Assembly: GCA_030835385.1 (NCBI GenBank)
Contig: JAURPI010000003.1
Span: 1 to 45,642, forward strand
Source: Alphaproteobacteria bacterium
GTDB taxonomy: Bacteria; Pseudomonadota; Alphaproteobacteria; Rhodospirillales; Rhodospirillaceae
Reading direction: 5' to 3'
DNA length: 45,642 bases
The notes below the pieces were generated by a model. That model was not told the DNA's origin, searched no databases, and worked only from the letters and a program-made list of their open reading frames with translations. Position numbers and translations under genes: made by a program. Shown here in pieces: positions 8,314-16,146 of the stretch. Each line of letters opens with the position of its first letter. The first letter of the stretch is position 1.

Positions 8314-9318
8314 CTAATCCTGTGTGAGCAACTCCCAGAGGCGGCCAAAGCTCTCACGGGGGTTTTCCCGGTGGGTTTGATAGATCGCATGCGCTGATCC
8401 ACCAACATCAGGCGCCAACTCAAGGGACCATAGAGGATCAATTTCGTTAGGAACAAAAGAATACCGAATATCGATGACACGGTTGGGGTGTTTGGGATCC
8501 ATAGACACAAACCCGTTACTAAACGCGATGAAGCGCTGCACATCAGTCGCCTGTTGGGTGTCAGCGTCAAGCCACGGCAAATCCCGCGCCAGTTTCAATT
8601 TAAGAATGGACGTGCCGGTAAAATGCTGCGCCCCGATACCGACCCGCACTGCATCAACATAAAAGCTCTCTTCCGTTTCATATATGATTTTCCATACCAG
8701 GATGTTTGCAAAACCTGGCTTGGCTTCGAGCCGGGCCGGATTATGCCCGCGAGAGGCTGCAATCTGCTGCCCCATGGCCAGCGCGGCGCTGTGTTGCATA
8801 GCTCCCATTGAGATGTAGGCACCCACCCAAAGCAACGCCGCGGCGGAAAACATTCTGTTTTGTTTCCGGGCCGCCGCCACGCAGAGCGTAACCAACACGA
8901 TGGTAAACAGCGGATCAATGATGGGGATGATACTCCAAGCCAGTCGTATCTCACTAACCGGCCATAGCAACATGGTGCCATATGACGTCGACGCATCGAG
9001 CAACCCATGGGTGGCGTAGCCCAAAGTACAATACGCGAATGTTTGAAGGCGCGAGAGCTGCCAACGCCGACCAACAGCATAGTAAAGCGCCAATGCGCAA
9101 AGCAGCCCACCAATGGGGATGAACGCGAGCGAATGGGTAAAGTGCCTGTGGTACTCAAGAAAAATGAGCGGGTCCGATGTCGATCGTATCAGCGCGTCGA
9201 GATCGGCCGCCATGCCGGAGATAAAACCCAACCCTCCGGCAAGAGCGATGTTCTTGGTTCTGGTCGGCGTCGCCTGCGCGAGCGCAGCGCCCAGCGCGCC
9301 TTGCGTCAACGGGTCCAT
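8314..9318 (-). CDS. YdjM/DUF457-type membrane-bound metal-dependent hydrolase
   Basis: A 334-residue inner-membrane protein beginning MDPLTQGALGAALAQA, the usual start of the YdjM/DUF457 family. Likely metal ligands are in ADLDAL, HRHFTHSLAF and GYATHGLLDASTSYGT. About four or five hydrophobic helices lie between residues 25 and 180 (for example PIGGLLCALALYYAVG and PLFTIVLVTLCVAAA). The C-terminal 150 residues are soluble and contain WSLELAP near the end. The reaction of the family is not established. In E. coli ydjM is SOS-regulated; no LexA box was recognised here. Confidence 0.85.
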   Translation of the reverse strand: MDPLTQGALGAALAQATPTRTKNIALAGGLGFISGMAADLDALIRSTSDPLIFLEYHRHFTHSLAFIPIGGLLCALALYYAVGRRWQLSRLQTFAYCTLGYATHGLLDASTSYGTMLLWPVSEIRLAWSIIPIIDPLFTIVLVTLCVAAARKQNRMFSAAALLWVGAYISMGAMQHSAALAMGQQIAASRGHNPARLEAKPGFANILVWKIIYETEESFYVDAVRVGIGAQHFTGTSILKLKLARDLPWLDADTQQATDVQRFIAFSNGFVSMDPKHPNRVIDIRYSFVPNEIDPLWSLELAPDVGGSAHAIYQTHRENPRESFGRLWELLTQD

Positions 9319-9390
9319 AGACAGAGCCTATACCAGGAACCTGTATTCCGACTATGGTGAACAACATCCGTCAGATCTGAGGAGATCACC

Positions 9391-9751
9391 ATGAACGCCC
9401 GCCAATTTCTCTCCGCCGCTCTGCTTGCCCTATGCGTGACATCCTGGCCTGCCGCTGGTTCAGATAAAAACGCCAACATTCTCCGCATGGTCACGGGCAC
9501 CCACAGCTTTTATGAGGAAGATGGCACCACCGTACGAGGACAAGAACACTTTCGCATGATTGCCCATGCCGACGGCAGCCGAACCATGGCGCTCAGCAAA
9601 ATCATGTTCGACAGTGCCCGCCGGAACCTTTGACACAGTTCACTACAACACGGGCGAGCTGGACATTTGGGCGATCAAAGGTGACCGTATTTTGGCGAAG
9701 CAAACATTTCGCGGACAGTACCACCTGCTAACGGAATACACAGTCGAGTAA
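9391..9751 (+). pseudogene. Secreted hypothetical protein, interrupted by a frameshift
   Basis: The first frame starts at ATG 9391, preceded by GAGGAGAT, with a signal peptide (LSAALLALCVTSWPAAGS). It reads through YEEDGTTVRGQEHF and ADGSRTMALSKIMFDSA, then stops at TGA 9631-9633. The +1 frame continues sensibly from about 9615 (VPAGTFDTVHYNTGELDIWAIKGDR) to a TAA at 9749-9751. A single shift near 9605-9625 restores one roughly 120-residue secreted protein. The family was not recognised. It is divergent from the YdjM-type gene and convergent with the methyltransferase gene. Either a sequence error or a real lesion. Confidence 0.6.
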
Positions 9752-9757
9752 CGCGAA

Positions 9758-10924
9758 CTAGGCTTTTCGGCTGCCGTAAATATACCAACCGCCGCGCCCG
9801 TGCAGAGGCGGCTCAACTTTGTCGTCCCACACATCGGCCAGTTTGTCTTTTGGATAGGTCGCGACCTCGGGGACAATGCGCTCGAACGTCTCTGACTCGG
9901 GGAACCCCGCTTCAGTCATCAACGCTATCGGATCTTGTGAGCGATAATTCCGATAGTTTGGCTCGTTATTGTGGCGGGTGTCCCAATCAAACATGAAATT
10001 GAGAAACGGCTCGCAGGATTTATGGGGCGGCAGTTCCAAATTCACCATCAGACCACCCGGCTTTAGAACGCGATAAGCTTCTTTCAAAATGCGCTTGGAC
10101 GCTGGCACAGCAATTTCGTGAAAGAAGAAACTGGTGACCACGAGATCGAAAGTCTCGTCCTCAAAATCGACTTTCTCAGCATTCTGTTGGCTCAGGTGCA
10201 TCTTGACGCCAGCCATCTCCGCTTTGGCGTGGCCGTATCGAAGGCTCGGGGCGGCGATGTCGATTCCGTACAGTCCAACATCTGGATACGCGACCTTGTA
10301 GGTCATCAGGTTGCTGCCACCTTGCGTACCCATGTCGAGTATATTGGCGGGTGTGAAATCTGGATAGGCATGCTTGAGCCATGCGCTGACCGAGTTTCCG
10401 ACGCTTCCAAAATCGCGCCCTGGATTAATGGGCGGACCACCATGGCGTGCCCCAAGCAGAAACCCTTGAGCCACATCATCTTCCGTAAACTCTGAGTGGT
10501 AGCCACCGGGAATCAAATGCACATCTTGCGCGGTGATGTATTTGGGAATTTCTAAGTTTGGATCAGTCTTAAGCGTGCCTCCGGCTGGATTTTCGTTGGC
10601 CACCTTACGTACCACCTTAATCATTTCAGGCAGCTGCCGCGCGACAGCAGGCTGTTTAGATTGAGAGAGCATTTCCTGAGCGTTGTACCGAACCGAGCTA
10701 TAGGTGCGATAAAACAGGTTCTTCTCGATGGCCTTAGATATTTCATGACCAGTTTCGGGGCTGCGGCCATTCTTCTTTTCGAATTTCGGCTTCACCGATG
10801 TTTCATAGGCATCACGCACCTTGAACCGGACATTCATCAAGCAATGATTATGCAGCTTGGCGATATAGCGGGTGCGGACGTACTCGTCATGGGTCTGTTG
10901 AAACAGGCTGTCGATGTTCTTCAT
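9758..10924 (-). CDS. Class I SAM-dependent methyltransferase with a long N-terminal extension
   Basis: A 388-residue protein. The Rossmann methyltransferase domain spans about residues 190-310: motif I is ILDMGTQGGSN (195-205), the acidic post-I strand is VGLYGIDIAAPSLRYG, then DLVVTSFFFHEI and RVLKPGGLMVNLELPPH. The first 190 residues are helical and of no recognised family; the last 70 contain the DWDTRHNNEPNYRNY block. The substrate is unknown. It lies downstream of the oxidase operon, separated from it by an opposite-strand remnant, so a link in one pathway is possible but not shown. Ends in TAG. Confidence 0.82.
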   Translation of the reverse strand: MKNIDSLFQQTHDEYVRTRYIAKLHNHCLMNVRFKVRDAYETSVKPKFEKKNGRSPETGHEISKAIEKNLFYRTYSSVRYNAQEMLSQSKQPAVARQLPEMIKVVRKVANENPAGGTLKTDPNLEIPKYITAQDVHLIPGGYHSEFTEDDVAQGFLLGARHGGPPINPGRDFGSVGNSVSAWLKHAYPDFTPANILDMGTQGGSNLMTYKVAYPDVGLYGIDIAAPSLRYGHAKAEMAGVKMHLSQQNAEKVDFEDETFDLVVTSFFFHEIAVPASKRILKEAYRVLKPGGLMVNLELPPHKSCEPFLNFMFDWDTRHNNEPNYRNYRSQDPIALMTEAGFPESETFERIVPEVATYPKDKLADVWDDKVEPPLHGRGGWYIYGSRKA

Positions 10925-11023
10925 GGTAGCGTGCTCTTTGGCCGGGCCGAGAAAAGCGATTTAGGGGCTTAGATATCAATTTCAACTGGCCTGTAAAGAA
11001 TTTTCGGGTAGTGCCTTACACAG

Positions 11024-11434
11024 GTGAACGTTAGCCCTAGGGACAGGAAACGACCGCGTGACGGCTGTAGCGCTGGCACATTGGGGGAACGACAACGCAC
11101 ATCGTTTAAGCAGATCTACGCCGACAAAACGGCGGCGGAAGATTTCCTCCGTGCCAGTGGGATGACCTATACCATTGTCAGAACCGGCATCATTCTGACC
11201 GATAAGCCCACAGGTACAGTTGAATTCACCGAAGATCGCACGGTTCGTCACGCGGCGAATGTTTTTGATTTCACCGCGATGACCGCTGCCTGCGTTGGAA
11301 ATCCAGACTGCGCCAACAAAACGTTCCACGCCCACGACCCAGCGATCCCGCCGTTGAACATGGAAGATATGATGAAAGCCTTCGAAGGCTTACAAGCTTT
11401 TGAAGACAAGCGGCGCGGCAAAAAAGCCAACTAA
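11024..11434 (+). pseudogene. C-terminal remnant of an NAD(P)-binding (NmrA/SDR-like) protein
   Basis: From about 11100 the frame reads KQIYADKTAAEDFLRASGMTYTIVRTG, the conserved lysine-plus-'LRASG..YTIVR' segment of atypical SDR/NmrA proteins, and continues with DRTVRHAANVFDFTAMTAACVGNP to a TAA. The N-terminal Rossmann half with its glycine-rich loop is absent. Upstream, the GTG-started frame (11024) reads arbitrary arginine-rich sequence, while another frame over 11040-11105 reads GTGNDRVTAVALAHWGND, which suggests further frameshifts. It lies on the opposite strand between genes of the oxidase cluster. Probably a decaying gene. Confidence 0.6.
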
Positions 11435-11477
11435 CCGCGCCTGCTCTCAAATTCGGCTCGTGCGCGAATTCCGGCTT

Positions 11478-13064
11478 CTAGCTTTGATCTTCGGGAGAGA
11501 GGCCATCCAGCTTGCCCGTATTAACGATGCCAGTTGGATCGACCGCCTGCTTGATGCGCGATAGCAAACTCAGGGCCTCGGGCTGAAGAACGTCCGAAAA
11601 GTGATAGTAGCCGCCGACCTGAACATGGATGGAACCGAGCTCCTGATAATAATCGCGCAAATCCGTGCGCATTTGCCGTACATAGGCCCGCGCCTCGGGA
11701 TTGGCTTGAAAACCACTGAACTTCTTTTGCTCAGAAGCCGAGATATTGTCGAGGTGCAGGCGGCTTAGGGCATCGGGCCAATACAAACAGGGCTCGCACA
11801 AAAAATAATACGGGCTGAAGTTGGTAATGTAAGAGTGTTCGATGTTCAGCGCCGCCATGTCACCCTGGCGTTCGGCAAAAAACGCCTGTGTTTTTGTGGC
11901 AATTTCTACGGCGCGACTGATGGGCCACAAGGAACTGGTGGCAACCCACCGTTCACCATCTCGACCGAGAAATTTTCGAATGGAGAAACCGACCGCATCA
12001 CGTGCACGCGGCAAAATAGGCGGAAGCTCCCGCCCCTTCCGCACGCAGACTTGGCGCGCAAGGTCGAGTCCATCTTCTGCCCCCCTGGCGCTTGGCCCTT
12101 CCGTCTTAAGATGCAGTGACCATTTCACGCCTTCGAGAAAGTTTTTGCCACCAGCTGCCATCTTCGCGATAGACCGAATTCCAGCAGAGAGTGTTTTCTC
12201 TTCGGCCATAGCACCTGCCAACGCTTTAATGGCGTCGCCCATGCCTACCTTAGAAATATTCGCGGTCTCAAAAGGGTCCAAACCGGTACGTCTGGAAATG
12301 AAATCCATCGGCGATAAACCGATCATCGCTTCAGCCATATCTTCATAGCTGTCGAACGCAAACGACCCATAGGCCACGCCCGTCGGCTTGGCCTTAAGGT
12401 GTAGCGACACCGCCGTCTTAACCCCAAACACGCCACTATCACCAATAAACAGTCCCGTGAGGTCTGGTCCGTGGTTGCGGTAATAGGGCTTGTCGTTGAC
12501 GGACGAACTCCACGAACCGGTTTTCAGCAGCGACCCATCAGCCGTGGCGACTTCAATGCCCAGCACACCCTGCATGCCTCCCGGTACGTTTTGCGCAATC
12601 GCGCCACCGACTGTGGAATGAGACCCGGATAGAGGTGCAGGAAAGTCAACCGCCATATCGTGAGGGCGCAGAGCTTCAACCACATCGCTCCAGGTGCAAC
12701 CCGCCTCAACAACAATGTAGCGATTGATGACATCAACTTCGCGCACGCGATTAAGCTTGCTGAGATCGAGGAGAATGCTTTCCGCTTCCGTAGGGCCATA
12801 GGCGTTGGAGTAAGACATGCCACCACCCCGCACGTAAACGGAACGGTCATGACGTTGTGCCACCTGCAGTACGGCAGCGACCTCTTGAGATGAAGACGGC
12901 GAAACCACCACGGCAGCAGCCACAACGTTGTCCCAGAAGAACAGGTCGTGACTGAGTAGGTATCGTGTATCGTCGTCTGTCGTTACATCGACTTCCGCGA
13001 CAACCTGCTGCAAAGCCGCGATGACATCCGCGGTGGACACCGGAGGTACGGACGTTTTGGCCAT
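11478..13064 (-). CDS. FAD-linked oxidase / dehydrogenase (VAO/PCMH family)
   Basis: The ATG at 13062-13064 gives 528 residues and lies 10 bases after the upstream gene's stop. The PCMH-type FAD-binding domain occupies roughly residues 20-220: VVVSPSSSQEVAAVLQVAQRH, the pyrophosphate-binding VYVRGGGMSYSN, EAGCTWSDVVEAL, and the SGSHSTVGGAIAQNVPGG block. The C-terminal part carries VQVGGYYHFSD and the family ending RIKQAVDPTGIVNTGKL. This class oxidises alcohols, hydroxy acids or phenols, passing electrons to oxygen or a carrier; the substrate is unknown. No signal peptide is visible. Last gene of a three-gene minus-strand operon. Confidence 0.88.
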   Translation of the reverse strand: MAKTSVPPVSTADVIAALQQVVAEVDVTTDDDTRYLLSHDLFFWDNVVAAAVVVSPSSSQEVAAVLQVAQRHDRSVYVRGGGMSYSNAYGPTEAESILLDLSKLNRVREVDVINRYIVVEAGCTWSDVVEALRPHDMAVDFPAPLSGSHSTVGGAIAQNVPGGMQGVLGIEVATADGSLLKTGSWSSSVNDKPYYRNHGPDLTGLFIGDSGVFGVKTAVSLHLKAKPTGVAYGSFAFDSYEDMAEAMIGLSPMDFISRRTGLDPFETANISKVGMGDAIKALAGAMAEEKTLSAGIRSIAKMAAGGKNFLEGVKWSLHLKTEGPSARGAEDGLDLARQVCVRKGRELPPILPRARDAVGFSIRKFLGRDGERWVATSSLWPISRAVEIATKTQAFFAERQGDMAALNIEHSYITNFSPYYFLCEPCLYWPDALSRLHLDNISASEQKKFSGFQANPEARAYVRQMRTDLRDYYQELGSIHVQVGGYYHFSDVLQPEALSLLSRIKQAVDPTGIVNTGKLDGLSPEDQS

Positions 13065-13074
13065 CAACTCAGCT

Positions 13075-14073
13075 CTACTCGACTTCCGCCGCAACGCGGA
13101 ATCCGATCCAGCTCTGCCTCACATCATGGTGATCAGGACCGCCTCGTGTCGATGAGCGGGTAAATAGTGGTCCCGTGCCATAAGCGCCGCCGCGAAGTGG
13201 GCTTTCATCACAGAATCCGGTGGTCACCGGGCCGCCGTCATCAGGCAAAGCATCGTGGTTCGGCGTCCAGCAGTCAGCCACCCATTCCCAGACATTGCCC
13301 GTCATATCGTAAAGACCCCAAGGGTTGGGCTGATGCATCCCGGCAGGGGCAGTGTAAAGGTAACTGTCATCGCAAGACTGACTGGCCCGCGCCGGATGCG
13401 CCGCGCTCAGTGTTGCGTCTGCCACATTGCCATAGGTGCACACCTCTAATCCGTCTTCACCCCAAGGATAGGTCGAGGTCCCACCGGCGCGCAGGGCATA
13501 CTCCCACTGCGCTTCCGTTGGAAGAGCATAGGCACGACCGGTGATTTCCGTCAGCCAAGCGGCATAGGCCTCAGCATCCTTTTTCGACACGCAGACCACC
13601 GGGTGATCGGCAGTTTGCGGAATACCAGGGTCAGCCCAGGTTTTACCGTTGGCCGATCTGTCCCAGTCTCCGGCCCACACGACACAGTTGGGATTGGTCT
13701 TGCGGTCGGTTGCTTTGACGAACTCGGCATATTGATCGCGGGTCACTTCAAAAGTGCCCAGCGCGAAGGGCTTTGCAAAACGAATTCTCTTCTCGGGAGA
13801 CTCCCACAGAATACGCAAGCCTTCGATGTGCCGGGTCCACGGCAATTCATTCACCAAGTCCGCATCCGCGCCCATGGTGAAACGTCCCGCTGGAATGATT
13901 CTGAGTTCGGGACAAATGGCGCAGTCACGCAAGTTGCCGGGCGGCAAATCGTTATCGGCGTCGCGCAACACTTGAAGTGGATCAGATGACTGGTGCGCAC
14001 AGCCACTTAAGATATGAGCGAGCCCAGCAGCACAGAGAATCTGGCCAACACGTCTGCGGAGGTTTGTGTTCAT
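13075..14073 (-). CDS. SUMF1/formylglycine-generating-enzyme-fold lipoprotein
   Basis: A 332-residue protein with a lipoprotein signal ending in the lipobox ILSGC (C25). The mature part is a SUMF1 domain: IPAGRFTMGAD, ALGTFEVTRDQYAEFV, DHPVVCVSKKDAEAYAAWL, ALPTEAQWEYALRAG, NPWGLYDMTGNVWEWVADCW and the closing RGGAYGTGP...WIGFRVAAE. The two active-site cysteines of true formylglycine-generating enzymes, expected between RGGAY and GFRVA, are absent, so sulfatase maturation is unlikely. Relatives bind substrates or act in EgtB-like chemistry, but no DinB domain is present. Ten bases follow the preceding gene's stop, consistent with an operon. Confidence 0.87.
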   Translation of the reverse strand: MNTNLRRRVGQILCAAGLAHILSGCAHQSSDPLQVLRDADNDLPPGNLRDCAICPELRIIPAGRFTMGADADLVNELPWTRHIEGLRILWESPEKRIRFAKPFALGTFEVTRDQYAEFVKATDRKTNPNCVVWAGDWDRSANGKTWADPGIPQTADHPVVCVSKKDAEAYAAWLTEITGRAYALPTEAQWEYALRAGGTSTYPWGEDGLEVCTYGNVADATLSAAHPARASQSCDDSYLYTAPAGMHQPNPWGLYDMTGNVWEWVADCWTPNHDALPDDGGPVTTGFCDESPLRGGAYGTGPLFTRSSTRGGPDHHDVRQSWIGFRVAAEVE

Positions 14074-14082
14074 CGTCGGCTC

Positions 14083-14844
14083 CTACCGGTCCGGCATTTC
14101 GGCGTATTGAGTACGCCAATGGCCGAGTGCCACACTTGGTTCGTTGCGCAAACCAAAAGCTTTGCCACGGGCCGCAGGATTGGTCAGCGCATCGAGGGCG
14201 GCCAAAGCGACATCGCCAGCTTTGATGATCGACACATAGTAGTCTTTGCGGTCGAGCAGAATAAACGGGATTTCACCGCCCGGTTCTTCCGGCACGCGAC
14301 CCGGTGCAATGATGGTGTGACTGAGGCCGCTGGTGCGCACGACCTCTTCGCCTTTGGTCTTGAAGTAACGCACATAATTCTTTGCCGGGTTTTTGCTTTG
14401 GTCCACTTGCGGACCGGACGTCGCGGTAGAAATTAAAACGAAATGTTTGACGCCTGCCGCCTTGGCGGCATCAACCAGATTTTGCATGCCGTGGTAGTCG
14501 ACAAATTCCGGATTATAACCACCCACCCATTGTGACGAGCGGATCGACGACACCACGTAGTCCACATCGCGCAGGGGTTCGACCAATGTCCGCGGATCGC
14601 GCACATCAGCTTGGACCCATTCGTAGTCACCGGGAATGCGCTGCTTCGCCCGGTCCACATTGCGGGTGGTGGCTCGCACGGTGTAGCCATCGGAGCGAAT
14701 GGTCTCGGCGATGAAGCGCCCGATGCGCCCGGTCGCACCCAAAATCAGAACGCGACCTGTGTGGCCATCGGCTTTGACGTCTCGGGAATGTTGGAACGAC
14801 GCCAGGGTCGACAAGCCACCAAAAACAAATGCGCGTCGTTTCAT
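14083..14844 (-). CDS. NAD(P)-binding NmrA/SDR-like protein with a Tat-type leader
   Basis: The ATG at 14842-14844 has a strong GGGGAG Shine-Dalgarno element; the in-frame TTG 18 bases further up is less likely. The 253-residue product begins MKRRAFVFGG, a twin-arginine-like motif (RRxFVF) with a weak hydrophobic stretch. The Rossmann loop VLILGATGRIGRF follows at residues 32-44. Later blocks are ATTRNVDRAKQRI, DYVVSSIRSSQ, AAKAAGVKHFVLIS and KTKGEEVVRTSGLSHTIIAPGR. Tat export would suit a folded cofactor-binding protein, but this is inference. It heads the operon with the SUMF1 lipoprotein and the FAD oxidase. Confidence 0.85.
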   Translation of the reverse strand: MKRRAFVFGGLSTLASFQHSRDVKADGHTGRVLILGATGRIGRFIAETIRSDGYTVRATTRNVDRAKQRIPGDYEWVQADVRDPRTLVEPLRDVDYVVSSIRSSQWVGGYNPEFVDYHGMQNLVDAAKAAGVKHFVLISTATSGPQVDQSKNPAKNYVRYFKTKGEEVVRTSGLSHTIIAPGRVPEEPGGEIPFILLDRKDYYVSIIKAGDVALAALDALTNPAARGKAFGLRNEPSVALGHWRTQYAEMPDR

Positions 14845-14869
14845 GATGAGACTCCCCTTCAAGAAAGAG

Positions 14870-15301
14870 TTAATTAGCTTTGTCCTTGAAGCCTGAGAAA
14901 ATCTGTTTCAAGTCGCAAGCAAGGGCGATCAAAGCAAAATTAAGCACGATAATTCTACAAGTAACGGATATTTGAACAGAATTGATCGAGCAAAATTGAT
15001 CAAGAGCCCAGAGTAGAAACTCATTTATAGGAAATAAGAATAGGGCACATGATGTGTTCGTAACTTTGAAAGCGAGAAAATTCATGGCTTGTGATTGAAA
15101 CCAAAATCCAAAATCAGATCTCCACTGACGAAATATCCAGAGCAGCAAGAATAACGAATAACAGAAATTAAACACTGCAACCATGTAAGCCGTACCTGGA
15201 ATCACAATCCAATGGATCATCCTTTCGGAAAGGTACACTACGATGACAAGGATAATCCCCAGAATGACACCCCAGCTATCTCCGTATAAGAACGCCCCCA
15301 T
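14870..15301 (-). CDS. Hypothetical membrane protein, probably 5'-truncated by a nonsense codon
   Basis: A 143-residue AT-rich frame with four probable membrane helices: WGVILGIILVIVVYLSE, IVIPGTAYMVAVFNFCYSLFLLLWIF, CALFLFPINEFLLWAL and CRIIVLNFALIALAC. No family is recognised. The ATG at 15299-15301 has no Shine-Dalgarno element. The same frame extends upstream through a TAG at 15359-15361 to an ATG at 15416-15418 that overlaps the tag stop codon (TAATG), which is the more natural start (see the next entry). Base composition is clearly richer in A+T than tag or the oxidase operon, hinting at separate origin or relaxed selection. Confidence 0.45.
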   Translation of the reverse strand: MGAFLYGDSWGVILGIILVIVVYLSERMIHWIVIPGTAYMVAVFNFCYSLFLLLWIFRQWRSDFGFWFQSQAMNFLAFKVTNTSCALFLFPINEFLLWALDQFCSINSVQISVTCRIIVLNFALIALACDLKQIFSGFKDKAN

Positions 15302-15418
15302 AAGAGCTAGTACTAGAATTAATTTTTCCCGACGCGGCAGTGCAGGCTTGGCAGAGTCCTATATACGTGCGCGAACTGTGGTGAGGAAAGCGTGGAACAA
15401 TTCAAAGGGGTCAGCCAT
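15302..15418 (-). other. In-frame 5' extension of the membrane-protein gene, broken by TAG
   Basis: The ATG at 15416-15418 shares a base with the TAA of tag (TAATG, a classic coupling arrangement). It reads MADPFELFHAFLTTVRARI, then TAG (codon 20, 15359-15361), then DSAKPALPRREKLILVLAL, running without further stops into the 14870-15301 frame. The product sequence on both sides of the stop looks natural. A substitution-type nonsense mutation is the simplest reading. Confidence 0.5.
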
Positions 15419-16062
15419 TACACAGGCCGCTTAAATTTCTTGCGTTCTCTCTCAACGACGTCACGCACGTGGCAGCCGTCGATGTGATCGTTGACTATGC
15501 CCATATCCTGCATCAAGGCATACATGGTCGTCGGGCCAACAAAACACCAACCGCGTTTTTTGAGCTCTTTGCTGAGCGCCGCACTTTCGGGAGCCTGGGT
15601 CAGTTTCATCAGCGCTTTTTTGGTCAGCTTCTTCGGGCGGGACTTTAGGTCCGGTTCATAGCGCCAAATAAAAGCGGCGATGGAGCCCTCTTCTTTCACC
15701 ATTTCCACGGCCCGCTGGGCGTTGTTGATGGTGGCTTCGATTTTGCCGCGATGACGAATAATGCCGGCATCTCGCAACAAACGTTCAACATCCTTCTCGC
15801 CGAAGCGTGCGACCTTCTTAAAATCAAACCCCTTAAACGCTTTGCGGAAGTTCTCTCGCTTGCGCAGGATGGTCAGCCACGACAGGCCCGCCTGAAACCC
15901 TTCCAGACACAGCTTTTCAAAAAGACGAATATCGTTGTCGACCGGGCGGCCCCATTCATCATCGTGGTACGCCTGATATTCTCTATCACCGGCGCCCCAG
16001 AAACAGGTGGGTTTGCCCGTGACACCAACTTTGAGGCCTTCAGGAAAACGCTTGACGGTCAT
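15418..16062 (-). CDS. tag: DNA-3-methyladenine glycosylase I
   Basis: Tag removes 3-methyladenine from alkylated DNA in base-excision repair. The 214-residue product has the family's zinc site: C20 (TCFWG), H33 (AYHDDEWG), and H193 and C197 (NDHIDGCH), with the same four-residue spacing as in E. coli Tag. The recognition and helix-hairpin-helix regions are visible as LCLEGFQAGLSWLTILRKRENFR in pieces and GIIRHRGKIEATINNAQ. The CWFVGPTT-like block (GWCFVGPTTMYALMQ) is also present. It lies between two genes that carry in-frame stop codons, while tag itself is intact. Confidence 0.95.
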   Translation of the reverse strand: MTVKRFPEGLKVGVTGKPTCFWGAGDREYQAYHDDEWGRPVDNDIRLFEKLCLEGFQAGLSWLTILRKRENFRKAFKGFDFKKVARFGEKDVERLLRDAGIIRHRGKIEATINNAQRAVEMVKEEGSIAAFIWRYEPDLKSRPKKLTKKALMKLTQAPESAALSKELKKRGWCFVGPTTMYALMQDMGIVNDHIDGCHVRDVVERERKKFKRPV

Positions 16063-16068
16063 CCTGAT

Positions 16069-16146
16069 CTACACGTCTTCAAGACCGTCGATGTCATCGT
16101 CGTCAGGTGGAGGTAAGTCACTAGGGTCGTCATCGGCGAGGCCAAC
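16069..16146 (-). other. In-frame acidic tail beyond a TAG stop
   Basis: After the TAG at 16147-16149 the same reading frame continues for 25 codons to a second TAG at 16069-16071, six bases before the tag start codon. The encoded stretch (VGLADDDPSDLPPP then DDDDIDGLEDV) is as acidic as the four glutamates just before the stop. This suggests the protein once ended here and that the TAG is a nonsense change, or that readthrough occurs. Confidence 0.45.
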
